A stretch of 64,000 nucleotides of DNA, from NCBI RefSeq assembly GCF_004339465.1, contig NZ_SMFY01000001.1:1364001-1428000 (forward strand), written 5' to 3'. Below the pieces are notes generated by a model. That model ran no database searches. It was not told the DNA's origin and worked only from the letters and a program-made list of their open reading frames with translations. Positions 25,042 to 37,005 of this stretch are shown piece after piece. The translations under genes and the position numbers were made by a program. The DNA is from Ancylobacter aquaticus. Its GTDB lineage: Bacteria; Pseudomonadota; Alphaproteobacteria; Rhizobiales; Xanthobacteraceae. Every line of letters starts with the position of its first letter. Within the stretch, counting starts at the first letter, position 1.

Positions 25042-25443
25042 TCACTTGCTGCCGATTCGCTCCGGATACATGTCGTAGTTCTGGCCGGCGAGGGTGATGC
25101 GAACCGCCTTCATATGCGGCTTAGTCTCGTCGCGGTTGCGATTGCCGAGCACGGTGATGGAATCGCCCGGCTTGGCCGTGTCGCCGGTGAAGCCGGAATT
25201 GGCGGTCTGGCGGGGATTGCCGAGATCGACCTGCCAGAGCGTGCCATCCTGCGCCGTCACCTGCAAAGACGGGTGCGGTGGCGCCATGGAGATGGTCTTG
25301 ATCGTCCCCTCCAGCGTCATCTGCTCGCTGTTCGCCCAGCTCCAGCCGTGATGGGCGAGGGCAGGGGCGGAGGCGGCGAGAAGGGCGGCGAGGCCGGCGC
25401 CAAGGAGGGCGCGGCGTGTGTTCAAAGGTGTCGTCGAAAGCAT
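25042..25443 (-). CDS. Exported DUF6152-like protein
   Basis: A 133-residue exported protein. The N-terminus carries two arginines and an Ala/Leu-rich core (TRRALLGAGLAALLAASAPALA) ending in an ALAHHGW cleavage region, so processing would leave HHGW at the mature N-terminus, a possible metal-binding end. The rest is a small beta-barrel-like domain (EGTIKTISMAPPHPSLQV, GDSITVLGNRNRD) matching what I recall of DUF6152. It is first in a two-gene operon with the adjacent membrane protein and has an AGGAG ribosome site. Confidence 0.75.
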   Translation of the reverse strand: MLSTTPLNTRRALLGAGLAALLAASAPALAHHGWSWANSEQMTLEGTIKTISMAPPHPSLQVTAQDGTLWQVDLGNPRQTANSGFTGDTAKPGDSITVLGNRNRDETKPHMKAVRITLAGQNYDMYPERIGSK

Positions 25444-25567
25444 CGAAGCGGCTCCTGTCGTTACGGAAGTCGCTTCAGACTATGGGGCGATGATGGGCGG
25501 CGGCGAGAGATCGCTCTCTCACTTCTGCGCCAGCGCAGCGTGCGCTGGCGCGTTCGCCGCCCAAAGA

Positions 25568-28015
<2,448 letters not shown>

Positions 28016-28206
28016 TCATCGATTCGTTTGACGTGACTGAGACTTATACCGCAATCGCGCGGTTATTTCGTGGCGCTCGTGGCCAGGCAGATGACCGTCG
28101 CTGTCCGGGCGGATGCCTCCGGGTGAGCGCCGATCCTCGCGTGCGCGTGCGGCCGCGTGTAAGGGCCAAATATAGGAGTTTTTCCCTTTATTTTCAAGGA
28201 TAAACC

Positions 28207-29385
28207 CTAGTCAGCGGTAAAGCGCTCCACATGCCCTGATGTCACCGCGAAGCGCTCGGCCCGTCCTGAGAGCGCGGCGAAGGCGGAGGGGTCCGCGCCG
28301 GTCATCCACACCTGGCCGCCGAGTGCGTCGAGCGCGGCGAACAGAGCGGCGCGGCGCTCGGGATCGAGGTAGGCGACGACGTCGTCGAGCAGCATCACCG
28401 GCGCAATGCCGGTCATCTCCGTCACCAGCCTTGCATGGGCGAGGGCGAGGCCGATCAGAAGAGCCTTCTGCTCGCCGGTGGAGCCCTGCCCGGCGGGAAT
28501 GGATTTCGGGCCGTGGCCGACGAGAAGGTCGGTCAGGTGCGGTCCCTCAAGCGTGCGTCCCGCCGCCCGGTCGCGCGGGCGAGCGGCGCGCAGCGCGAGC
28601 CGATATTGGTCCTCGACGAGCGTGGCCGGCTCGCGTGCCAGCGCGCGCTCCACCTCGCCCTCAAGCGCCACTGTCGCCCAGGGAAAAGGCGAGGTGTCAT
28701 CACCACCTTCGTCCCGCCCCTGCGCGATGCCCGCGGCGAGGCGGCGAACGGTCTCCATCCGCGCGGCGGCGACCGCGATGGCGAGCGCGGCAAGCTCCTG
28801 CTCGACGGCGTCGAGATAGCGTGGATCGGTGGATAGATCCTCCAGCAGACGGTTGCGCGCCCGCAACGCCCGTTCCAGCGCGTTGACCCGTGCCCCGTGC
28901 TCGGCATCGACCGCCAATACCAGCCGATCGAGAAAGCGCCGGCGCTCGGAAGGCGGGCCGAGGAACAGGCCGTCCATGTCAGGTGTCAGCCAGACGACGC
29001 GGACATGGGCGGCGAAGGCGGCGGCCGAGCCTGCCGGCTCGCCATCGATGCGGGAGCGCCGCGTGCGCGCTTCGCCGTCGGCCTCCACCCCCGTGCCGAG
29101 TGTCACTTCGCCATAGGCGCCCTCGACCATGGCGGCGACGGCCCATCCGGAGGCGGCCACGCCCTGCGGCCCACGGGCTGCAAACTGGTCGAGACTCGCC
29201 CGTCTGAGCCCGCGCCCGGGCGCGAGCAGCGAAATGGCTTCCAGCAGATTGGTCTTGCCGGCGCCGTTCGGGCCAAGCAGCACGACCGGACCCTTGCCCG
29301 CCCGGATTTCCGCCTGATGGTAACTGCGGAAATCGCTGAGCCGCAGGCGGACGATGCGTGCCGTGGCGGTCGCGAGCGAACTCAC
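28207..29385 (-). CDS. recF: DNA replication/repair protein RecF
   Basis: SMC-like ATPase that helps load RecA at gapped DNA and supports replication restart. In 392 residues it shows Walker A GPNGAGKTNLLEA near residue 40, the signature GEQKALLIGLALAHA and Walker B MLLDDVVAYLD. It starts with GTG overlapping the dnaN stop as GTGA, so the two are translationally coupled. Confidence 0.96.
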   Translation of the reverse strand: MSSLATATARIVRLRLSDFRSYHQAEIRAGKGPVVLLGPNGAGKTNLLEAISLLAPGRGLRRASLDQFAARGPQGVAASGWAVAAMVEGAYGEVTLGTGVEADGEARTRRSRIDGEPAGSAAAFAAHVRVVWLTPDMDGLFLGPPSERRRFLDRLVLAVDAEHGARVNALERALRARNRLLEDLSTDPRYLDAVEQELAALAIAVAAARMETVRRLAAGIAQGRDEGGDDTSPFPWATVALEGEVERALAREPATLVEDQYRLALRAARPRDRAAGRTLEGPHLTDLLVGHGPKSIPAGQGSTGEQKALLIGLALAHARLVTEMTGIAPVMLLDDVVAYLDPERRAALFAALDALGGQVWMTGADPSAFAALSGRAERFAVTSGHVERFTAD

Positions 29386-30497
29386 ACGCGCATCGGCATC
29401 AGCACATAGAGAGCGCCGCGCTTTTCCGGGTCCTGCACGAGGGTGGGGGAGCCCGGATCGGCGAGCTTCAGCTCAGCCGTGCTGCCTTCGATCTGCGAGG
29501 TAATGTCGAGGAGATAGCGGCTGTTGAAGCCGATATCGATCGGCTCCGCCGCGTACTCGACCTCGATCTCCTCGGTGGCGCTGCCCGAATCGGGATTGGT
29601 CACGGAAAGGGTCAGCTTGCCATCGCCGATGGAGAGCTTCACCGCGCGCCCGCGCTCGCTCGCAACGGTCGAGACGCGATCGACGGCGGAGGCGAAGTCG
29701 GCCTTGTCCACGATCAGGGTCTTGTCGTTGCCGACCGGGATGACGCGGCCATAATCGGGGAAGGTGCCGTCGATCAGCTTGGAGGTCAGCACCACGCGGT
29801 CGAGCGAGACGCGGATCTTGGCGGTGGAGAGTTCCACCGTCACCTCGGCGTCGGCATTCTCGGCCAGGCGCTGGATTTCGGCGACCGCCTTGCGCGGCAC
29901 GATGACGCCCGGCATGCCGATAGCGCCGGCGGGGGCCGTGGTCTGCGCCTGCGCGAGGCGATGGCCGTCGGTGGCGACCGCGCGCAACACCGGCCCGCCG
30001 GCATCGGCGACATGCAGGTAGATGCCGTTGAGATAATAGCGGGTCTCTTCCGTCGAGATGGCGAACTGGGTCTTGTCGACCAGCCGCTTCAACTCGCCGG
30101 CCGGCAGGGTGAAGCTGTGCGACATTTCACCGGCGGCGAGATCGGGGAACTCGTTCTCCGGCAGGGTCTGAAGTGCGAAACGCGAGCGCCCGGCGCGCAC
30201 GGTGAGCGTGCCGCGGTCGCCGGAGGTCTCGATCATCACCTGAGCGCCCTCGGGCAGCTTGCGCACGATGTCATAGATCGTGTGCGCCGGCACCGTGGTG
30301 GCGCCTTCCTGCTGCACTTCGGCGGCGATCGTCTCGACGATCTCGATATCGAGGTCGGTGGCGCGCAGGGCAAGGCCGCGCGGATCGCTGCGCATCAGCA
30401 CGTTGGCGAGAATCGGAATGGTGTTGCGCCGCTCGACGACACGATGAACGTGGGCCAGAGACTTGAGCAACTCGGCCCGCTCGACAGTGACCTTCAT
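29382..30497 (-). CDS. dnaN: DNA polymerase III beta sliding clamp
   Basis: Ring-shaped clamp that tethers the replicative polymerase to DNA, 371 residues, the expected length. It begins MKVTVERAELLKSLAHVHRV and has the typical clamp patterns RRNTIPILANVL, LRATDLDIEI and the C-terminal YVLMPMRV. The frame is open upstream to 30635, but the start at 30497 matches the family N-terminus. The stop overlaps recF. Confidence 0.97.
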   Translation of the reverse strand: MKVTVERAELLKSLAHVHRVVERRNTIPILANVLMRSDPRGLALRATDLDIEIVETIAAEVQQEGATTVPAHTIYDIVRKLPEGAQVMIETSGDRGTLTVRAGRSRFALQTLPENEFPDLAAGEMSHSFTLPAGELKRLVDKTQFAISTEETRYYLNGIYLHVADAGGPVLRAVATDGHRLAQAQTTAPAGAIGMPGVIVPRKAVAEIQRLAENADAEVTVELSTAKIRVSLDRVVLTSKLIDGTFPDYGRVIPVGNDKTLIVDKADFASAVDRVSTVASERGRAVKLSIGDGKLTLSVTNPDSGSATEEIEVEYAAEPIDIGFNSRYLLDITSQIEGSTAELKLADPGSPTLVQDPEKRGALYVLMPMRV

Positions 30498-30699
30498 GGC
30501 CGCGACACCCGTGGCTTTACGAAAAAGGGAAGGCGCACGAGGCACGGGCGGCCGGAGGACACCCGGCCACGCGCCCCGAGCAGCGGCGCGGGTGCACCGC
30601 CGGGGGCGCCGACATTGCCGCCACTGGCGTATCAAGGCAAGCGGCGCACCCCGTGGATGCGCCTAAATGATGGGGAAATCTACGGGAATAGTGGGGAGC

Positions 30700-30716
30700 G
30701 CCCCGCAGGGCGGGGC
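30700..30716. terminator. Short GC stem-loop between dnaA and dnaN
   Basis: GCCCCGC and GCGGGGC form a seven-base-pair stem with a three-base loop, a few bases beyond the dnaA stop. On the transcribed minus strand no T-run follows, so it is more likely an RNA-stabilising or attenuating hairpin than a strong intrinsic terminator. Confidence 0.4.
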
Positions 30717-30722
30717 TTTCGG

Positions 30723-32219
30723 CTACTCGTCGTTGACCAGCCGCTTCAGCGTCTCCACCTCGTCGGCCAGCACGCGGTCGGTGCCGACCAGCCCGTCGAT
30801 CTTGCGCACGGCGTGTAGCACGGTCGTGTGATCTCGACCGCCGAAGCGCCGGCCGATTTCCGGAAGCGAGCGCAACGTCAGCATTTTCGCGAGATACATC
30901 GCGATCTGACGCGGCTTCACCACATTCGCTGTGCGGCGCTGGGAAAGGATGTCGGCACGGCTGACATTGTAGTGCTTGGCGACGACGCGCAGGATGTCGT
31001 CCACCCGCACGCGCTTGGGCTCGCTGGAGCGCACGAGGTCGCGCACGGCGTTCTCGGCCATCTCCAGCGTGATGGCGCGCGAGGTCAACTGGTTGTGCGC
31101 CAGCAGGCGGTTCAGCGCGCCGTCGAGGTCGCGACCGTTCTGGCCGCAATTGCGGGCGATGAAGTTCAGCACGTCCGGCGGAACGCCGAAGCCGGGGTGC
31201 TGGTGCGACAGGGTGGCGATGCGGGCGGCGAGGATTTCGAGCTTCAACTCGTCATCCAGCGGCGCGATTTCGACCACGAGGCCGCCGGCGAGGCGCGAGC
31301 GTACCCGCTCCTCCAGCGCGTCGAGCTCGGCCGGAGGACGGTCGGCGGCGATCACCACCTGACGGCCGGAATCCATCAGGGCGTTCAGCGTGTGACAGAA
31401 TTCCTGCTGCACGCTCTTTCCCTGCAAAAACTGCAGGTCGTCGATAACCAGCGTGTCGATGCCGCGCAACTGCTCCTTGAAGGCCAGCGACGACTGGCTC
31501 TTCAGCGCTGCCACAAAGCCGTACATGAAGCGCTCGGCGGTGAGATAGACGACGCGGCGGCCATGGTTGGCGCCATCGGCGGCGATGGCCTGGAGCAGAT
31601 GCGTTTTGCCGAGGCCGACGGCCGCGTGGAGATAGAGAGGGTTGAAGACCGGGCCGCTGCCGGACGGAGCATGGGCCACCTTCAGCGCCGCAGCGTGGGC
31701 GAGGCGGTTGGAATCGCCGAGGCGATACGTCGAAAAATTGAGGCGGGGGTCGAGCGGCGACCCGTTGGCCACTTCCGCCGGGTTTGCCATTGCGATCGAG
31801 ATAGGCGCCGCGCCGTCTGTCTCGACGGGGACAGACGGCCGCGTCACCGCGGCGCGAACCGGCATCGGTATGGAGCCCGGCGCCCGCATCACCGCCGTGC
31901 GGACGATCAATTCGACACGGTCGACGGAGCCCTCTTCCTGCCAGAGCGCGATCAGCCGCTCTATATAGTGCTGCTGGATCCAGGTCTTGAGGAAGCGGGT
32001 GGGAACGGACAACTGCACGAATCCATCACGGATTCCGTCCAGTTCAATGCGCGGAAACCAACTCGAATACACCTCTTCACCGACCTCGGCGCGCAGGCGA
32101 CGGCGCACGCGATCCCAGGCCTCGCGTGCGTCCGTGTCCAGCCCTGCACGCGCACCGGCGCGTGCCGCCACACCGGCAAACGGGACTTTTCCAGAGGGTT
32201 CGATGCCATCTTTGAACAT
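30723..32219 (-). CDS. dnaA: Chromosomal replication initiator DnaA
   Basis: AAA+ initiator that binds DnaA boxes and opens the origin. It has 498 residues from the ATG at 32219, which is chosen for its GGAG ribosome site; an upstream GTG at 32255 would add 12 residues and has no such site. Domain I contains [13 protein letters not shown]. The AAA+ core has Walker A in [10 protein letters not shown] and Walker B in [11 protein letters not shown]. Domain IV ends with the DNA-recognition signature [15 protein letters not shown]. It heads the dnaA-dnaN-recF-gyrB block. Confidence 0.97.
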   Translation of the reverse strand: MFKDGIEPSGKVPFAGVAARAGARAGLDTDAREAWDRVRRRLRAEVGEEVYSSWFPRIELDGIRDGFVQLSVPTRFLKTWIQQHYIERLIALWQEEGSVDRVELIVRTAVMRAPGSIPMPVRAAVTRPSVPVETDGAAPISIAMANPAEVANGSPLDPRLNFSTYRLGDSNRLAHAAALKVAHAPSGSGPVFNPLYLHAAVGLGKTHLLQAIAADGANHGRRVVYLTAERFMYGFVAALKSQSSLAFKEQLRGIDTLVIDDLQFLQGKSVQQEFCHTLNALMDSGRQVVIAADRPPAELDALEERVRSRLAGGLVVEIAPLDDELKLEILAARIATLSHQHPGFGVPPDVLNFIARNCGQNGRDLDGALNRLLAHNQLTSRAITLEMAENAVRDLVRSSEPKRVRVDDILRVVAKHYNVSRADILSQRRTANVVKPRQIAMYLAKMLTLRSLPEIGRRFGGRDHTTVLHAVRKIDGLVGTDRVLADEVETLKRLVNDE

Positions 32220-32706
32220 ATCGGCTCCGCGCTTTTTATGCGGCTGTTGGGACACACGAGAGCCATGCCGTCACGCGGGATCGCAGACGCGACCGAGCGG
32301 GCGACAGGCTCATCAGTGCAAATGGATTGGTCGACGTCGCCTTGCGGCCGTTCGTCAATGGGCGGGGGATGTCATTAGACGACCCGCATCAGTGCCTCAA
32401 TAGGCGAGTTCGCCGGGACATGAGGTTCGCGCGGAACGCAGCTCAACTGAGGGTTCGATGTCTCTTCGTCGCAGGCGCCATCCACCTTCGGAAGGGTGGG
32501 GCGATCTGGACACGCACCCTCTTGTGCGTTCATTCGCGTGGTCATAGCTGCCCCTTCACGGCAAGATCATTGCCGCCCTCAAAAGATTAGATTGTTATGA
32601 TTTAACCAAAAATTGGAAACACTACGCGCTACGCTGACAAGTTCTTCCTTTGGAGAAGGCATGTCATTTGACGCCAGACGGCAGCAAATTTTGGGGAGAC
32701 AGGGTC

Positions 32707-32830
32707 ATGAATACAGCACACACCACCCTCCTCACGTTGCAATGAGCCGTTCCAAAACTCAACTTTTCGCTGAGGTGTCCGGCCGGACCGGATGAAGACA
32801 ACATACACAGCACCCCCCTGCGGTGCAACG
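32707..32830. repeat. Imperfect direct repeat of about 38 bases upstream of dnaA
   Basis: The segment 32707-32744 (beginning ATGAATACAGCACACAC) recurs at 32792-32830 (beginning ATGAAGACAACATACAC), 85 bases further on. The copies agree at roughly three quarters of positions when two one-base gaps are allowed. The repeats lie in the non-coding region between dnaA and rpsT. Their function is unknown. Confidence 0.4.
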
Positions 32831-32978
32831 TCATCAGTGCCGCAGAGGTGGCATCCCGGTGCCGCACACCGCTGATTCGGTCGCACAAAAAAGAGCCATC
32901 AGCCGGCAAATCTCTGAGTCACTTGCAAGATTCATCGAGGCAAATTGGCGGGTCTTTCCGCAGCTAAATTTGCGCCGA

Positions 32979-33005
32979 GGGGGGGTGGGTGAGGCCGGGA
33001 GGGGG
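32979..33005 (+). other. G-quadruplex-type motif
   Basis: Four guanine runs (seven, three, three and five) are separated by loops of one, seven and one bases. This satisfies the usual intramolecular quadruplex pattern on the plus strand. Confidence 0.5.
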
Positions 33006-33285
33006 TGATTCGAGAGGGCTCGGCGAGCGTGGGTCGTAAGTATATGTAATTTAAGGAACAATTCTGCGCGACGGCGGGGGATTTTGACAATGAATTTGCG
33101 GGATTTCGCCTTGCTTGGGAGTGGCCGCGGAGTCAAGAAGCATCGCTCCCTCTCGTCAAGCGGTTCGAGTCGCAAAACGGCTCCGTGACACTTTTGCAAC
33201 GCCAGCGCGGGCGGCCTGCGACGAGCAAGACCCCACGCCTGCCGATGACCTGGCCGGCTGCCCTGCGGCGCCCCGCGTAAACGCG

Positions 33286-33310
33286 AAAAGCCCGGCACGA
33301 GGCCGGGCTT
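33286..33310 (-). terminator. Intrinsic terminator of rpsT
   Basis: On the minus strand, AAGCCCGGC, a short loop and GCCGGGCTT are followed by a T-run, about 50 bases beyond the rpsT stop. This is a standard rho-independent terminator. Confidence 0.85.
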
Positions 33311-33358
33311 GACGTCATTTTTGATCGCTGCGTTGAGGCTTGCAAGCAAGCCGTCCGT

Positions 33359-33625
33359 TCAGGCGCTGAGCTTGGCCAGGCGCTGAGCCAGACGCGAAAC
33401 CTTGCGCGAGGCGGTGTTCTTGGGCAGCACGCCCTTCTGGGCGGCGCGCATGATTTCCGGCTCGGCGGTCTTGAAGGCCGCGCCCGCCGCGTCCTTGTCG
33501 CCGGAGGCAAGTGCCTCCTCGACCTTGCGCACAAACGTACGCATCCGCGAACGGCGGTTCTTGTTGACTTCAGTGCGGCGCTCAATCTTGCGAGCCGCCT
33601 TTTTGGCGGAGGGCGTATTGGCCAT
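33359..33625 (-). CDS. rpsT: Small ribosomal subunit protein bS20
   Basis: Primary 16S rRNA-binding protein of the 30S subunit. It has 88 residues of typical size and composition, starting [17 protein letters not shown] and rich in Lys, Arg and Ala, with a helical [14 protein letters not shown] region. It is a single gene followed by an intrinsic terminator, next to dnaA as in many Hyphomicrobiales. Confidence 0.97.
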   Translation of the reverse strand: MANTPSAKKAARKIERRTEVNKNRRSRMRTFVRKVEEALASGDKDAAGAAFKTAEPEIMRAAQKGVLPKNTASRKVSRLAQRLAKLSA

Positions 33626-33796
33626 CGGCCATCCTCTTCATCTTCGCAAGGACGCCGCGTACCGCGCCTTGCCGAAATGTCGGTTGCAAATGATTAGCAG
33701 AGCGGTCCCGGAGGAGCTCTGCGTGAGTGGCGGGCTTATAGTCGGGGGGCGCCGCCGCGTCAATATGCAAGGCGCGGGCGGTCGCCGCTACAAGGG

Positions 33797-34570
33797 TTAA
33801 TTGTTGGTAAAAGAGGCCCCGCGCTTGTTGGCGAAGGCCGCCATGCCCTCCTTCTGGTCGGCGGTGGCAAACAGCGCCTGGAAGAGGCGGCGCTCGAATC
33901 GGATGCCTTCCGACAGCGAGGATTCGAAGGCGCGGTTGACGCTTTCCTTGGCCATCATCACAGAGGGCAGCGACAGATCGGCGATGGTGTCGGCGACCTT
34001 CATCGCCTCGTCCCGCAGCGATGCCAGCGGCACGACGCGCGAGACGAGGCCGTAGCGGTCGGCCTCCTCGGCGGTAAGGGTGCGGCCGGTGAGGCACATT
34101 TCCATCGCCTTCGCCTTGCCGACCGCGCGGGCGAGGCGCTGCGAGCCGCCGGCGCCCGGAATGATGCCGAGCTGGATCTCCGGCTGGCCGAAGCGGGCAT
34201 TGTCGGCGGCGAGGATGATGTCGCACATCATGGCGATCTCGCAGCCCCCGCCCAGCGCATAGCCCGCCACTGCGGCGACCACCGGCTTGCGGCAGCGGGA
34301 CAGCCGCTCCCACGAGGTGATGAAGTCGTCGACATAGGTCGCGGGGAAGCTGAGCGCCTGCATCTCCTTGATATCGGCCCCTGCGGCGAAGGCGCGCTCG
34401 GAGCCTGTAAGGACGATGCAGCCGATGCCGGCGTCGCGCTCGAAGTCGTCCAGCGCACGCCCGAGCTCGTCGATCAGCGCCGCGTTGAGGGCGTTCAGGG
34501 CCTTGGGGCGGTTCAGCGTGATGACGCCGACGCGCCCGTTGGTTTCGACGAGGATGGTGTCGTAGGACAT
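33797..34570 (-). CDS. Enoyl-CoA hydratase
   Basis: Crotonase-fold enzyme of 257 residues that hydrates 2-enoyl-CoA in fatty-acid beta-oxidation. The oxyanion-hole segment AAGADIKEM and the two catalytic glutamates (in [11 protein letters not shown] and [16 protein letters not shown]) are present, so it should be a hydratase rather than an isomerase. The AGGAGC ribosome site overlaps the mutM stop codon, so the two genes are cotranscribed. It is a conserved neighbour of rpsT and mutM in this order. Confidence 0.93.
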   Translation of the reverse strand: MSYDTILVETNGRVGVITLNRPKALNALNAALIDELGRALDDFERDAGIGCIVLTGSERAFAAGADIKEMQALSFPATYVDDFITSWERLSRCRKPVVAAVAGYALGGGCEIAMMCDIILAADNARFGQPEIQLGIIPGAGGSQRLARAVGKAKAMEMCLTGRTLTAEEADRYGLVSRVVPLASLRDEAMKVADTIADLSLPSVMMAKESVNRAFESSLSEGIRFERRLFQALFATADQKEGMAAFANKRGASFTNN

Positions 34571-34579
34571 GGGGCGCTC

Positions 34580-35491
34580 CTAGCGCTGGCAGGCGGCACA
34601 ATAGAAGGTCGAACGCCCGCTTTGCACAAGCCGAGCGATGGTTCCGCGGCAGCCGGGGCTGGTGCAGACGCCGCCTTCGCGATCATAAACCCGGAAGGTG
34701 TGCTGGAAATAACCCAGCGTGCCGTCCACCTGAGCATGGTCGCGCAGGGTCGAGCCGCCGGCGGCGATAGCCTCCTGCAGCACCGTGCGGATCGTCTCCA
34801 CAAGGAGGGCGACGGGTGCGGTGGGGCGGCCCGTGGGGGTGACGAGGGTAGAGGCGCTCCGTTCCGGCGAGAGTCCGGCGCGATGCAGCGCCTCGCACAC
34901 ATAAATATTGCCGAGCCCGGCCACGACCTTCTGGTCGAGCAGCGCCGCTTTCAGCGGGGTGCGCCGCCCCTTGAGCGCCTGGGCCAGCCGCGCGGGGGTG
35001 AAATCGTCTCCCAGCGGCTCGGGCCCGAGGTCGCGAAACAGCGGGTGCGCCGCCAGCCCCTCGCGCGGCAGCAGCAGCATGAAGCCGAAGCGGCGCGGGT
35101 CGTTATAGATCACCTCCGCCGCGCTGGTTGCGCCGCCCTCCATGCGCAGCACTACATGGTCATGCGCGGCAAGGCGCGAGCGCGGCAGGTGGAAGTCGCC
35201 CGGAACCTCCGGCGGGCCGCTGTCAGGCTCGATGCGGAAGGAGCCGGACATGCCCAGATGCATGACCAGCACCTCGTCGACGCCGTGCCCGTCGGGGCCG
35301 ACATCCGCCATCAGATATTTTGCCCGCCGGTCGAGCCGGCGCAGCACCCGTCCCGTCAGCCGCTCGGCGAAGCGCTCGGGCAGCGGCCAGCGCAGATCCG
35401 GCCGGCGGGTAACGGCCGCGAGGATGCGGCGGCCCTCCATGACCGGGGCGAGGCCGCGCCGGACGGTTTCGACTTCAGGCAGTTCGGGCAT
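34580..35491 (-). CDS. mutM: Formamidopyrimidine-DNA glycosylase
   Basis: Base-excision-repair glycosylase/AP lyase for 8-oxoguanine and formamidopyrimidines, 303 residues. The catalytic N-terminus [13 protein letters not shown] is intact (Pro2 and Glu3 after Met removal), as are the VMHLGMSG motif, the H2TH region ([20 protein letters not shown]) and the C-terminal zinc finger with CTSPGC and YCAACQR. It is read just upstream of the enoyl-CoA hydratase gene. Confidence 0.96.
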   Translation of the reverse strand: MPELPEVETVRRGLAPVMEGRRILAAVTRRPDLRWPLPERFAERLTGRVLRRLDRRAKYLMADVGPDGHGVDEVLVMHLGMSGSFRIEPDSGPPEVPGDFHLPRSRLAAHDHVVLRMEGGATSAAEVIYNDPRRFGFMLLLPREGLAAHPLFRDLGPEPLGDDFTPARLAQALKGRRTPLKAALLDQKVVAGLGNIYVCEALHRAGLSPERSASTLVTPTGRPTAPVALLVETIRTVLQEAIAAGGSTLRDHAQVDGTLGYFQHTFRVYDREGGVCTSPGCRGTIARLVQSGRSTFYCAACQR

Positions 35492-35526
35492 GGAAGGACA
35501 AGGGTCTCGCGGGGGGAGATAAGGCT

Positions 35527-36162
35527 TCAGGCGACCATATGGTGCGCGCGCAGGAACTGCGCGAGTTCGCCCGCCCGGGTGAAGCAGTGGGCGCGCATTC
35601 CGGCCTCGTGCGCGCCGGCGACATTGGCGGGCTTGTCGTCAATCATCACCGCCTCGCCCGGGGTGACGCCATAACGCGCCGCCACACCTTTATACACGGA
35701 CGGCGTCGGCTTCTTCGCCCCGAACTCGCAGGCGACATGCATGGCCGGGCCGAACAGGGCCCGAAGCTCGGGCACCAGCACGTCGAAATGCTCGCGCATG
35801 ATGTGGCCATTATTGGTGAGCAGGGCGATGGGCGCGCGCTGGCGCACCTCTTCCACCAGCGCGAGCACATCAGGGTCCAGCGTCATGGCGAGGGCGCGGG
35901 TGCGCAGCCAGTCGGAGCGACCGAACGGCACGCCGAGCGCTCCCGCTATGGCGGCGAGATAGGCGTCGGGGGTGAGGTGGCCGAGGTCGGAAGCGTCCTC
36001 GATGCCGCTGGCCCATACCCGCTCTTCGACGTCGGCGGCGGAGAGCCCCGCCGGGGCGCCCATGGCGGTGCGGCGGGCCTCGACATCGTAGCGCAGCAGC
36101 ACGTCATCCATATCGAAGATGACGAGGCGGGGAGGGGGGAGGTCGTTGGCAGGCACGGTCAT
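35527..36162 (-). CDS. HAD-superfamily hydrolase (subfamily IA)
   Basis: Putative small-molecule phosphatase of 211 residues with the haloacid-dehalogenase motifs: motif [11 protein letters not shown] (nucleophile Asp), motif II LLTNNGH, the motif III Lys in [10 protein letters not shown] and motif [12 protein letters not shown]. The helical cap lies between motifs I and II. The substrate is unknown. It lies between ialB and mutM on the same strand with short gaps, and its ATG has a GAGGGGGC ribosome site. Confidence 0.88.
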   Translation of the reverse strand: MTVPANDLPPPRLVIFDMDDVLLRYDVEARRTAMGAPAGLSAADVEERVWASGIEDASDLGHLTPDAYLAAIAGALGVPFGRSDWLRTRALAMTLDPDVLALVEEVRQRAPIALLTNNGHIMREHFDVLVPELRALFGPAMHVACEFGAKKPTPSVYKGVAARYGVTPGEAVMIDDKPANVAGAHEAGMRAHCFTRAGELAQFLRAHHMVA

Positions 36163-36172
36163 CGGCGCCCCC

Positions 36173-36694
36173 TCACGGAAGCGCGTCGTAGCCCTGGCCG
36201 AACCCGTTGAGATTGAGCGGGATGCCGATGCCTTCGTCCGGCTCGGGCGTCTCGCGGATCACGAAGATCGCCTTGGACCCGTTGCGCAGGCGTTCCATCA
36301 GCGTGGCATCCATCTCCACCTCGGCGACGCAGCCATTGGGCACGCAGCGCACGAAGCCGACGCTGCCGATGGGCGTGTCGTCGACGATAAGGCCGAGGCC
36401 GGAGGGGAGCAGCACGCCGAGAGGCGCAAGCACGCGCAGCAGCGACTTACCGCTGTCGCGCATCTTGAGCACGATGGCCGTGAGCCCGACATTCGGGCGG
36501 TCATCGGCCTGCACGCTCTGCAGCAGCACGCATTGCTCGGATTGCGCGCCGGGCGGCGTGTCGCAACGGATTTGCCATTCGCCATGAACCGAGCGCACGA
36601 CGCCCTGCGCCGCCGCCCCGTCGAAGGAGGCGAACAGCGCCGCGACGGCGAGCGCCGCGACAATGGCTGAACGGAGGGCCGCGAAGCCGAGCAT
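36173..36694 (-). CDS. Invasion-associated locus B (IalB) family exported protein
   Basis: A 173-residue secreted protein. The signal peptide (RSAIVAALAVAALFASFDGAAAQG) is followed by the family pattern HGEWQIRCDTPP...EQCVLLQSV and the Cys pair in VRCVPNGC that would form a disulfide. The start is placed at MLGFAAL (36694), which has a CGGGAGA ribosome site and a normal signal peptide; the longer frame to 36754 would bury the signal. IalB proteins are widespread in free-living Hyphomicrobiales, where their role is unclear, so the name does not imply pathogenicity. Confidence 0.88.
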   Translation of the reverse strand: MLGFAALRSAIVAALAVAALFASFDGAAAQGVVRSVHGEWQIRCDTPPGAQSEQCVLLQSVQADDRPNVGLTAIVLKMRDSGKSLLRVLAPLGVLLPSGLGLIVDDTPIGSVGFVRCVPNGCVAEVEMDATLMERLRNGSKAIFVIRETPEPDEGIGIPLNLNGFGQGYDALP

Positions 36695-37005
36695 GGCTGT
36701 CTCCCGAAATGTGTCGTCCGCTATGTCTTCTAAAGAATCGGCGGCGGGGGACAAGGCGAATCGTGCGCGTTCCCCTTTTCAGCCGCTCCCCAAGGCAGGA
36801 GGCGGTACAAGCCCGAGCGTGATGTCAAGAATGCGGCAATCCATCGCCCCATGGAGATAGAACAGTTCCAGGCACCCGACGTCATGTCGCAGGACGGGAC
36901 CCCCCTGCCGCGTTGCTCAGGTGTCCTTTTTGTGTTTGATGAGGATCAAATCACGCTGGCCCGACACGCGATTGCCATCGCTTCATCCGGGCCACGGGGA
37001 AGCTG
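36695..37005. other. Divergent intergenic region ahead of coxB
   Basis: About 310 bases between the divergent ialB and coxB genes, holding promoters for both. The recognisable element is an FNR/FixK-type palindrome (listed separately). No gene is supported. Confidence 0.6.
36936..36949. promoter_or_regulatory. FNR/FixK-type box upstream of coxB
   Basis: TTGAT-GAGG-ATCAA is an exact match to the symmetric FNR/FixK consensus TTGAT-N4-ATCAA, centred about 63 bases before the coxB ATG. It implies oxygen- or redox-dependent control of the oxidase operon, either repression or activation depending on where transcription starts. Confidence 0.65.

Larger units (their letters stand above)
32220..33285. 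other. Gene-free region between dnaA and rpsT
   Basis: About 1 kb without a credible coding frame, less GC-rich than its surroundings in the middle (about 32580-32760). It contains an imperfect direct repeat and a G-quadruplex-type motif, each listed separately. No consensus DnaA 9-mer was found by eye, so I do not call an origin here. The dnaA promoter should be in the left part. Confidence 0.55.

Noticed and set aside
30828..32378. A 516-codon plus-strand frame opposite dnaA
   Set aside because: It is antisense to a certain dnaA gene and has no recognisable domain.
32220..33285. oriC in the dnaA-rpsT gap
   Set aside because: No DnaA-box cluster was found by eye. In many Hyphomicrobiales the origin lies elsewhere, near hemE.
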